5,286 bases of DNA from Acidobacteriota bacterium (lineage in GTDB: Bacteria; Acidobacteriota; Vicinamibacteria; Marinacidobacterales; SMYC01). Position numbers and translations under genes: made by a program. Position 1 is the stretch's first letter; every line of letters starts with the position of its first letter. The notes below the pieces were generated by a model that ran no database searches, was not told where the DNA came from, and was given only the letters and a program-made list of their open reading frames with translations. Location: positions 1-5,286 of the forward strand of contig JAUVQL010000092.1 in assembly GCA_030598165.1 (NCBI GenBank), read 5' to 3'. Below are positions 1-5,286 of the stretch, one piece after another.

Positions 1-24
1 CGCGTTAATTTGCGTTAATTCGCG
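1..24. repeat. 10-bp-period direct repeat at left edge
   Basis: The 9-mer GCGTTAATT occurs at 2-10 and again at 12-20, and a third unit begins with GCG at 22-24, giving a 10-bp period. The array may continue to the left of the window. It ends 12 bases before the start codon of the flavoprotein gene. Its period equals about one helical turn, so a protein-binding role is possible, but I see no known operator consensus (for example no FNR/Anr TTGAT-N4-ATCAA). It may equally be a dispersed intergenic repeat. Confidence 0.5.
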
Positions 25-36
25 GCTGAACAAGAA

Positions 37-1992
37 ATGAACGACGACAATCTTTACCAACTCCAGTCTCCTGATGCGACCGAGTACTGGATCAAGATGA
101 TCAAGTGCCAGGACGCTTGCCCGGTGCATACCGACGCTTGTGGATACGTCACCGCCATTGCCGAAGGCCGTGACGAGGACGCCTATCGGTTCGCACGCGC
201 GACGAATCCCTTCGCTTCGATCTGTGGACGGGTCTGCGGTGCTCCTTGTGAGGTCAATTGTCGCCGGGGCGACGTCGACAAGCCTGTTTCGATCCGTGCC
301 TTGAAGCGATTCGTCACCGAGAAATTCGGACCGGAAACCGGCGACTACACCCTTTACCACGAAGCTTGTGACGAACGTATGCTTCCCCCCAACCGGGGAG
401 ACTACGAGAAAGTGGCCGTGGTCGGTGCCGGGGTCTCTGGTCTGACGGTAGCCCACGACCTCAGCCGCATCGGTTACAAGGTCACGGTCTTCGAGGCGGA
501 TTCAGCTCCTGGCGGTATGCTCACGACAGGTGTTCCGGTTTTCCGGCTTCCGCGCGAGTTGGTCCAACACGAAATCAACTCCATTTTGTCCCTCGGCGTC
601 GACCTCAAGTGCAATATGCGTTTAGGTACAGATTTCACGCTCGAGGAGTTGAGGCGCCAGGGGTACAAAGCAATCTTCCTGGGTATGGGCCTTCCCAAAG
701 GGCGCAAGGTTCCCATTCCCGGGGCGGACCATCCGAACGTTTACGACGGGCTCGAGTTTCTTCGTAGCTTCAATGAGGGGACTCCCCTTCCCCTCGGACG
801 ACGCGTCGTCGTTATCGGTGGAGGAAACGTCGCATACGATGTGGCCCGATCCGCGGTGCGCCCCGCCGAGGAAACCACGCGGCAGGAAGCATTGGGGCAG
901 ATGGAGCGCGGAGAAACAACTGCATACGATGTCGCCCGTTCGGCACTACGTATGAGCGGTGACAAGGAAGTTCATGTCGTTTGCCTAGAGAAGCGTCACG
1001 AGATGCCCGCCGATGAGCGTGAGATCATCGAAGGAGAGGAAGAAGGCGTCCGCCTTCACGACGGTTGGGGACCAAAGGCGGTGGTGAGCCGAAACGGTTC
1101 GGGAATCGCCCTTCGCACCGTGAAGTGTACTTCGGTTTTCGATTCGAGCGGCCGATTCAATCCGGTCTTCGACGATTCGGTGATCGAGGATATAGAAGCC
1201 GACACGGTCATGTTCGCCATCGGTCAAACTTCGGACTTGTCCTTCCTCACGCCGGAAGATGGAGTCGAGTCTGAGAGAGGTCTCATCAAAGTCAACAGGG
1301 AGACCTACCAAACCACGGCGCCCGACGTGTTTGCTTGCGGTGATATCGCCCATGGTCCTCGCCTTTTCATTGATGCCATTGCCTCGGCACAAATCGCCGC
1401 CCGCTCCATGCACGACTTTCTCCGCGAGTGTCGTACCGACATCGTGGTTCGGAAGCAATGGTTGCCCGCCTCGTACACCATGGTGGAAGGATGGGAGCTT
1501 CTCGGGCGAAAGGACGCCCCACTAATCGAGGACGAACGTCGGGCTACCTCCCTCGATTTAATCGAAGAGGTCTATCCTGAAGCGGAAGCGCGACGGCAGG
1601 GAGCGCGGTGCTTGCGGTGCAACGTCAACACGATTTTCGACACGTCGATTTGTGTGGCCTGCAACGGCTGCGTGGATGTCTGCCCCGAAGGGATCATCAA
1701 AATGGTCGTATTGAGTCGTCTGGCCGAGGATGAAGAGTGGCAACGAGAAGCCTCCATGCATTTCCAGATCCCGCTCCCGGAGCTCCAGGCTCTCTCGCCC
1801 GAGCAATTGGACTCCATGGGCGCCGTGATGATGAAAGACGAGACCACCTGCATCCGGTGCGCGGCCTGCGCAACGCGCTGCCCCACCTACGCCATCACCA
1901 TGCGGGAATTCAAGTTCTACCGAGAGTGTGTGAACGTCCCGACGCGCAACTCGAAGCTCAACTATGGCGGGACGACACGAGATGAGCCTTAA
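37..1992 (+). CDS. GltD-like FAD/NAD(P)H oxidoreductase with multiple Fe-S clusters
   Basis: A 651-aa protein of the glutamate synthase small-subunit / dihydropyrimidine dehydrogenase-like flavoprotein family, expected to be cytoplasmic because no signal peptide or membrane helix is visible. Residues 20-95 form the cysteine-rich N-terminal domain (C24, C28, C35, C63, C67, C71, C75; motif CGRVCGAPCEVNC). Residues 127-161 carry the FAD-binding Rossmann motif GAGVSG, with E153 closing the second strand. Residues 258-275 carry the NAD(P)H-binding motif GGGNVAYDVARSAVR. Residues 432-455 hold the second FAD motif (CGD). The C-terminus adds two ferredoxin-like motifs, C539-C542-C545-C549-P and C605-C608-C611-C615-P, plus an extra C525-x2-C528. 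It probably passes electrons between NAD(P)H and an iron-sulfur or membrane partner. It is not a bona fide glutamate synthase subunit on context: no large subunit is present and its neighbours are cbb3-oxidase maturation genes. Odd: AYDVARSAVR (266-275) recurs as AYDVARSALR (296-305). No good Shine-Dalgarno precedes ATG 37, but no better start is visible. The physiological substrate is unknown. Confidence 0.9.
   Translation: MNDDNLYQLQSPDATEYWIKMIKCQDACPVHTDACGYVTAIAEGRDEDAYRFARATNPFASICGRVCGAPCEVNCRRGDVDKPVSIRALKRFVTEKFGPETGDYTLYHEACDERMLPPNRGDYEKVAVVGAGVSGLTVAHDLSRIGYKVTVFEADSAPGGMLTTGVPVFRLPRELVQHEINSILSLGVDLKCNMRLGTDFTLEELRRQGYKAIFLGMGLPKGRKVPIPGADHPNVYDGLEFLRSFNEGTPLPLGRRVVVIGGGNVAYDVARSAVRPAEETTRQEALGQMERGETTAYDVARSALRMSGDKEVHVVCLEKRHEMPADEREIIEGEEEGVRLHDGWGPKAVVSRNGSGIALRTVKCTSVFDSSGRFNPVFDDSVIEDIEADTVMFAIGQTSDLSFLTPEDGVESERGLIKVNRETYQTTAPDVFACGDIAHGPRLFIDAIASAQIAARSMHDFLRECRTDIVVRKQWLPASYTMVEGWELLGRKDAPLIEDERRATSLDLIEEVYPEAEARRQGARCLRCNVNTIFDTSICVACNGCVDVCPEGIIKMVVLSRLAEDEEWQREASMHFQIPLPELQALSPEQLDSMGAVMMKDETTCIRCAACATRCPTYAITMREFKFYRECVNVPTRNSKLNYGGTTRDEP
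832..950 (+). repeat. Imperfect in-frame duplication within the NAD(P)H-binding motif
   Basis: Bases 832-860 and 922-950 match at 23 of 29 positions by hand alignment and lie exactly 90 bp (30 codons) apart. They encode AYDVARSAVR and AYDVARSALR in the flavoprotein. The intervening residues (276-295) are charged and low in hydrophobics. Several of the differences are synonymous, which suggests an old duplication kept under protein-level selection rather than a recent event or an assembly error. Confidence 0.7.
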
Positions 1993-2680
1993 CGAGCTCT
2001 ACTTCGCCTTCACTTTGGGACTGATTGGCAGCCTTCACTGTGTCCAAATGTGCGGGCCCATCGTGCTCGCCTACAGCCTCCCGTTGGTCTCCCATCCCCG
2101 AGGCCCACAGATGGTAGCTCACCTCTCGTACAACCTCGGTCGCACGACGACTTATACTGCGCTCGGTGCAGCGGCCGGACTGGCAGGGCAAGCGATGGGA
2201 CTGGTGGGAAAACTCGCCGGCGTCGAGCACATCATGACCATTGTTGCCGGTTGTCTCATGATCCTGGCCGGACTTCTCATGAGTGGTTGGCTCCCTCGCG
2301 GGCGTCTTGCCGCCATTTTCACCTTCCGTCCTGCTTCGGCTATCTCACAGGCCGTCGGCCGGCTCATGAAGTCTCCGACGGCGGGCAGTAAATTCTCAAT
2401 GGGACTTCTTTTGGGATTCCTACCCTGCGGTTTGATCTACGCCGCCCTTCTCAAAGCGGCCGAGACCGCCAGCCCTCTGGCCGGTGCGCTGACCATGTTC
2501 GCCTTCGGTTTGGGTACGATGGGCGCATTGCTCGTACTGGGTCTCTTCTCTTCGACCTTCAGCCCATGGCTGCGACGCCACAGCAATCTACTCGCAGCCA
2601 TCGGTGTTACACTGATGGGCGTATATCTTCTTTACCACGGCATCAAGGTGAGTATGCGTGAATCGCAGATGCATCATTGA
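1982..2680 (+). CDS. TauE/SafE family (DsbD_2/UreH-like) six-helix membrane protein
   Basis: A 232-aa inner-membrane protein of the type annotated as 'sulfite exporter TauE/SafE family' and related to the DsbD/CcdA transmembrane domain. About six hydrophobic helices are visible, near residues 4-30, 56-76, 82-102, 142-164, 167-190 and 203-220. Helix 1 carries SLHCVQMCGP (H19, C20, C24), helix 4 carries FLPCGLIY (P148, C149), and the loop SYNLGR lies at 49-54; all are family signatures. Such genes commonly sit beside ccoG and ccoI, so a role in cbb3 oxidase maturation is likely, although the cargo (metal, anion or reductant) is not established. I prefer ATG 1982 over the in-frame ATG 1964 because GGGA (1969-1972) gives a suitable ribosome-binding spacing and the family N-terminus begins close to helix 1. 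It overlaps the flavoprotein gene by 11 nt in another frame, which suggests coupling. Confidence 0.88.
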   Translation: MSLNELYFAFTLGLIGSLHCVQMCGPIVLAYSLPLVSHPRGPQMVAHLSYNLGRTTTYTALGAAAGLAGQAMGLVGKLAGVEHIMTIVAGCLMILAGLLMSGWLPRGRLAAIFTFRPASAISQAVGRLMKSPTAGSKFSMGLLLGFLPCGLIYAALLKAAETASPLAGALTMFAFGLGTMGALLVLGLFSSTFSPWLRRHSNLLAAIGVTLMGVYLLYHGIKVSMRESQMHH

Positions 2681-2692
2681 ATCTAGAACCCA

Positions 2693-2724
2693 AGAATTCG
2701 AGAATTCAAGAATTCAAGAATCCT
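2693..2724. repeat. 8-bp tandem repeat with GAATTC palindromes
   Basis: Four successive 8-bp units of the AGAATTCA type lie at 2693-2700, 2701-2708, 2709-2716 and a degraded copy at 2717-2724. GAATTC palindromes fall at 2694-2699, 2702-2707 and 2710-2715. The array occupies the only real gap in the cluster, between the TauE/SafE stop and ATG 2734. Read through from TTG 2677, it would encode NSRIQEFKN, a low-information peptide that does not look like part of CcoG. It is probably a non-coding intergenic repeat, though translation as a CcoG leader cannot be excluded. Confidence 0.75.
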
Positions 2725-2733
2725 GCACTGGAG

Positions 2734-4071
2734 ATGGCGACAGTAACAACAGACAAGCCGATGGCGGAGACCAATCCGCTCAAGACGCCTCCGTCTTCCT
2801 GGACGTGGCATAGGATTCGCAAATATATTCACCTTTTTTGCTTCGCCGGGTTCGTCATACTTCCCTTCTTCGATGTGATGCGCTTCGACATCCCGCGCCA
2901 GCGTTTCTATTTTGCCGGACAAGAGCTCTGGATTAGTGAGTTCTCTATCATCTTTTTTACGCTCATGTTTCTTTTGTTCTCGATTGTGGGCATGTCCATG
3001 CTCTACGGCAGGGTCTATTGTGGCTATCTATGCCCACAGATGATTTTCAGTGAGGCCGCAACGGATCTCCAGAACTGGCTACGGATTCGGATCAACAAGA
3101 AGGCCATCCATTGGAACAAGAAAACAAGACAATGGGTAAGCGGGGTTTTGTTCTACCTGTTGTTGGCAGTTGCATCAGTTTTTCTCGCCTTTGTCTTCAT
3201 TTCCTATTTCGTGGAGCCCAGAGACCTTCTCCAGCGACTCCTTTCTTTGGACATCGTCACCGCAGGCGGTATAGCTGGTGCAACAACGACGCTCATTGCT
3301 TTTCTGGATTTTGCCTTCGTCCGACAACGTTTTTGCAAAACAGCTTGTCCTTACGGGTACCTTCAAGGATTGCTCTCGGATAAGAGCACGCTTCTCGTCG
3401 AGTACCGCGATCCGGACGCGAACTGCATCGAATGCAAGAAGTGCGTCCGCGTCTGCCCCATGGAAATAGACATCCGCGACGGCGCTCACCAGATCGAGTG
3501 CGTACATTGCACCGACTGTATCGGCGCCTGCGAGGACGTCCTGGGGCGACTGGGCAAAGATGGGCTCATACACTACGCCTGGGGAGAGACCATTCAGCCA
3601 TCGCAGCCCAAAAAAGAAACCTGGCATTACAAACTCGGATTACGAGACACGAAGAGTTGGATGGTTCTGCTCGTCTTGATGTTCTATGCTTCAGGACTCT
3701 CCATCGCACTGTCCATGCGACATCCGGTGCTCGTTCGTCTAGCACCTCAAAGAGATGTGCTCTACCGAATCGGCGACGACGGAGTGGTCTACAACAGCTT
3801 TCGCACATCGATTTCCAATCGGAGTAACGACAAGGCCTTCGTCGTTCTTTCAGTCCAAGGATTGCCCGGTGCGCGCTTGGTCCTTTCCGAAAACCCAATT
3901 AACGTGAATTCCGGTGAGACCGTTCAGCGAGTATTCGAGGTCGCAGCTCACCCTGGTGGCCCTTCACCGGGAGTCAATCATTTTCGCTTCGTTTCCGAGT
4001 CCATGCCCGACGGTGTCACCGATTCGTACGACATGACGTTCATCATGCCGCCTGCAGAAGAGCAACCATGA
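2734..4071 (+). CDS. ccoG: Cytochrome c oxidase accessory protein CcoG (FixG/RdxA), polyferredoxin
   Basis: A 445-aa (from ATG 2734) membrane polyferredoxin of the CcoG/FixG/RdxA family, close to the usual length. Helices lie near residues 30-47, 69-90, 136-159, 173-194 and 307-327. Conserved membrane-edge cysteines are CGYLCP (C96, C100) and CKTACPYG (C201, C205). Two cytoplasmic [4Fe-4S] motifs follow: C231, C234, C237, C241-P and C256, C259, C262, C266. After the last helix, residues 328-445 form the Ig-like FixG C-terminal domain, expected in the periplasm. The family is needed for cbb3 oxidase assembly, and a bacterial member has been reported to reduce Cu(II) to Cu(I), which suits the adjacent copper ATPase. 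The start is uncertain. TTG 2677 overlaps the upstream TGA and would add 19 residues encoded by the tandem repeat. ATG 2734 avoids the repeat but has GGAG directly against it, and ATG 2761 is a third option. Identity is very secure; the exact start is not. Confidence 0.95.
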   Translation: MATVTTDKPMAETNPLKTPPSSWTWHRIRKYIHLFCFAGFVILPFFDVMRFDIPRQRFYFAGQELWISEFSIIFFTLMFLLFSIVGMSMLYGRVYCGYLCPQMIFSEAATDLQNWLRIRINKKAIHWNKKTRQWVSGVLFYLLLAVASVFLAFVFISYFVEPRDLLQRLLSLDIVTAGGIAGATTTLIAFLDFAFVRQRFCKTACPYGYLQGLLSDKSTLLVEYRDPDANCIECKKCVRVCPMEIDIRDGAHQIECVHCTDCIGACEDVLGRLGKDGLIHYAWGETIQPSQPKKETWHYKLGLRDTKSWMVLLVLMFYASGLSIALSMRHPVLVRLAPQRDVLYRIGDDGVVYNSFRTSISNRSNDKAFVVLSVQGLPGARLVLSENPINVNSGETVQRVFEVAAHPGGPSPGVNHFRFVSESMPDGVTDSYDMTFIMPPAEEQP

Positions 4072-4214
4072 ACATGAAATGGTTTCTAGTGCTGGTGTTT
4101 CTGCTATTCGTTGGTCTACTGATCCTCCTCTACGTCGCTTCTGAAAAAGCGGACCCGGTCATGCTCGATGAGCAAGGAAGGCCGATAAATCCGCCATCTG
4201 ACCCACAACCCTAA
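4068..4214 (+). CDS. 48-aa single-helix membrane protein, possible minimal CcoH/FixH
   Basis: A 48-codon frame opens at ATG 4068, overlapping the ccoG stop as ATGA, and closes at TAA 4212-4214, which overlaps the next start as TAATG. AGAAGAG (4056-4062) is a weak ribosome-binding site; ATG 4074 is an alternative start. Residues 5-24 are one strongly hydrophobic helix (WFLVLVFLLFVGLLILLYVA), followed by a short polar, proline-rich tail with ADPVMLDEQGRPIN (29-41). Its place between ccoG and ccoI is that of ccoH in ccoGHIS. The tail resembles the segment after the helix in FixH proteins (a DP...D...G..IN pattern), but the large FixH periplasmic domain is absent. CcoS is another small one-helix protein of this locus, but its acidic C-terminal signature is not seen. 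That this is a real gene is supported by the tight overlaps at both ends; the CcoH assignment is an inference. Confidence 0.75.
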   Translation: MNMKWFLVLVFLLFVGLLILLYVASEKADPVMLDEQGRPINPPSDPQP

Positions 4215-5286
4215 TGTCCGAAAAAAAAGAAAAGGCCTGTGACCTCTGCGGGCTTGGATGCGGGCGTCATCCGGTCGAGCATCGTTTCGATGACAAGAAA
4301 CTCGCCTTTTGCTGCAATGGCTGTATGAATGTCTACGCCATACTCCTCGAAAGCGATGTCGTCGAATCTGGCGTGGATTTTCGTGAAACGGAGCTCTACC
4401 GGCAGAGCCTGGAGATGGGTCTGATCGCGAATCCCCTCAGCGCATCTGAATCGAAAAAGACTCAGCCGTTGCCGGATGTTCCGGCCGATACACCGGCTTG
4501 TGAGACCATGCTTCAAATCTCCGGCATGTGGTGCTCGGCCTGCGCCTGGCTCATCGAGCACGCTCTTTCGAAGGAGCGTGGAGTCCAGTCTGCGCAGGTG
4601 TTCTTTGCCTCTGACTTGCTGAGGGTCAAATACTACCCCCAATACCTACCTCCCGATCGGATCCGGAATCGAATAACCGATCTCGGTTACAAGGTATCGG
4701 AGTACAGGCCCGAGTCGGAGACGGCCGACCGAGAGCGGAAGGATCTGCTCCTCCGCTTGGGCGTAGCGGTGTTCTTCTGGCTTCAAGTCATGACGTTGAA
4801 CGTGGGCATCTACGCCGGCTATTTCCAGAAAGTTCCGGAACAGATCGTGCACATCATGCCGTATGTGCTCATGGTCCTGGCCGCCCCTACCGTTTTCTAC
4901 TCCGCCAGACCCATCCTTCATATTGCCTGGCGAGGGCTTCTGAACCGCACCATCCGCATGGAGACTCTTCTCGCTCTGGGAATCCTGTCCGCCTTCTTTT
5001 ACAGCGTCCATCAGACTGTTACGGGGGGAGCCCATATCTACTTCGATACGACTTGCGCCTTGGTTACTTTGGTCTTACTTGGCAAATGGTTCGAGCGCAC
5101 CGCCAAAGATAGGACGTCTCGCACAGTCACACTGATGTACAGGATGATGCCCGGGAAAGCTCGGATGTTGGCGGGGGGACGGGAACGATTCGTTTCGATC
5201 GAAGCCCTTCGATCCGGGGACACTTTTGTTGTCAAAGCAGGTGAGCGCATTCCAGCGGACGGCGTCGTCTCGTTGGGTGAGTCGTA
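4214..5286 (+). CDS. ccoI: Copper-translocating P1B-type ATPase, CcoI/FixI-like (3' end outside window)
   Basis: The first 357 codons of a heavy-metal P-type ATPase, still open at the right edge. Residues 9-37 form a cysteine-rich N-terminal metal-binding region typical of FixI/CcoI ATPases (C9, C12, C16, then C33, C34, C37). Residues 98-165 are a heavy-metal-associated domain with GMWCSAC (C107, C110), whose Trp between Met and Cys is the CcoI-like form rather than the CopA form GMTC. Helices follow near 178-202, 214-231, 250-266 and 277-292. Then the actuator domain begins, with ERIPADGVV at 344-352. The ion-binding CPC motif, DKTGT phosphorylation site and ATP-binding domain would lie beyond the window. 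The role is export of Cu(I) from the cytoplasm for cbb3 oxidase assembly, matching ccoG upstream. The start ATG overlaps the previous stop as TAATG with no Shine-Dalgarno, so translation is probably by re-initiation. A run of eight A (4221-4228) lies at codons 3-5. CopA-type detoxification is the alternative and less likely given the N-terminal region and context. Confidence 0.93.
   Translation, partial: MSEKKEKACDLCGLGCGRHPVEHRFDDKKLAFCCNGCMNVYAILLESDVVESGVDFRETELYRQSLEMGLIANPLSASESKKTQPLPDVPADTPACETMLQISGMWCSACAWLIEHALSKERGVQSAQVFFASDLLRVKYYPQYLPPDRIRNRITDLGYKVSEYRPESETADRERKDLLLRLGVAVFFWLQVMTLNVGIYAGYFQKVPEQIVHIMPYVLMVLAAPTVFYSARPILHIAWRGLLNRTIRMETLLALGILSAFFYSVHQTVTGGAHIYFDTTCALVTLVLLGKWFERTAKDRTSRTVTLMYRMMPGKARMLAGGRERFVSIEALRSGDTFVVKAGERIPADGVVSLGES

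Noticed and set aside
1..36. FNR/Anr-type operator upstream of the cluster
   Set aside because: Such a site would be expected for cbb3-linked genes, but no TTGAT-N4-ATCAA-like pattern is present in these bases; the TTAATT motifs belong to the direct repeat.
985..1458. 157-aa minus-strand open frame
   Set aside because: Lies entirely inside the flavoprotein gene, opposite the FAD/NAD(P)H motifs; no recognisable domain. It is a shadow of the GC-rich codon pattern.
1964..1981. Earlier ATG for the TauE/SafE gene
   Set aside because: Would add six residues (MAGRHE) with a poor ribosome-binding site and a longer overlap with the flavoprotein gene; ATG 1982 has better spacing to GGGA.
37..1992. 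Glutamate synthase small subunit (gltD)
   Set aside because: Shares the flavin and cysteine domain plan, but is longer than typical GltD, has two added C-terminal ferredoxin motifs and sits with cbb3 maturation genes without gltB in view.
2681..2733. Rho-independent terminator between the TauE/SafE gene and ccoG
   Set aside because: The GAATTC palindromes are short and AT-rich, with no GC stem followed by a T run, so no terminator is supported.
3175..3627. 150-aa minus-strand open frame
   Set aside because: Antisense to the ferredoxin region of ccoG; no family features and no ribosome-binding site or promoter of note.
4211..4642. 143-aa minus-strand open frame
   Set aside because: Antisense to the metal-binding N-terminus of ccoI, whose cysteine motifs prove the plus-strand reading. 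The same holds for the minus-strand frames at 4646-5035 and 5038-5250.

Overview
The window is one strand of a compact, plus-strand gene cluster: four complete genes and one gene cut by the right edge. It covers almost every base from 37 to 5286. I recognise it as an assembly and copper-maturation locus for a cbb3-type cytochrome oxidase, related to ccoGHIS/fixGHIS. The cues are a clear CcoG/FixG polyferredoxin, a one-helix protein in the CcoH/FixH position, and the N-terminal 357 codons of a CcoI/FixI-type copper P-ATPase. The oxidase subunits (ccoNOP) and ccoS are not in view and may lie outside the window.

Layout: (1) bases 1-36 hold a short 10-bp-period direct repeat and no recognisable promoter. 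(2) 37-1992 encodes a 651-aa GltD-like FAD/NAD(P)H oxidoreductase with an N-terminal cysteine-rich domain and two C-terminal [4Fe-4S] motifs. (3) 1982-2680 encodes a six-helix TauE/SafE (DsbD_2-like) membrane protein, overlapping the previous gene by 11 nt. (4) 2681-2733 is the only real intergenic gap and carries an 8-bp tandem repeat with three GAATTC palindromes. (5) 2734-4071 encodes CcoG. (6) 4068-4214 encodes a 48-aa membrane peptide, overlapping ccoG by ATGA. (7) 4214-5286 encodes CcoI, starting in a TAATG overlap. These overlaps suggest one transcript with translational coupling.

How the genes may work together (inference): the flavoprotein would take electrons from NAD(P)H through its iron-sulfur centres. 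CcoG, whose family has been reported to reduce Cu(II) to Cu(I), could be the membrane acceptor. CcoI would move Cu(I) across the membrane for the oxidase CuB site. The TauE/SafE protein, with a Cys-x3-Cys pair and a Pro-Cys-Gly motif in its helices, could move a metal, an anion or reducing equivalents. The small protein would be a reduced CcoH. The most interesting points are the flavoprotein joined to the copper module, the apparently minimal FixH, a 30-residue duplication in the flavoprotein's NAD(P)H-binding motif, and the repeats at two gene boundaries.

Organism: a bacterium, probably Gram-negative and respiring at low oxygen, moderately GC-rich by eye. The gene order and the GAATTC-type repeats remind me of environmental lineages such as Acidobacteriota or Planctomycetota, but this is a weak impression and not a placement. 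I saw no tRNA, rRNA, CRISPR, insertion sequence or clear terminator.
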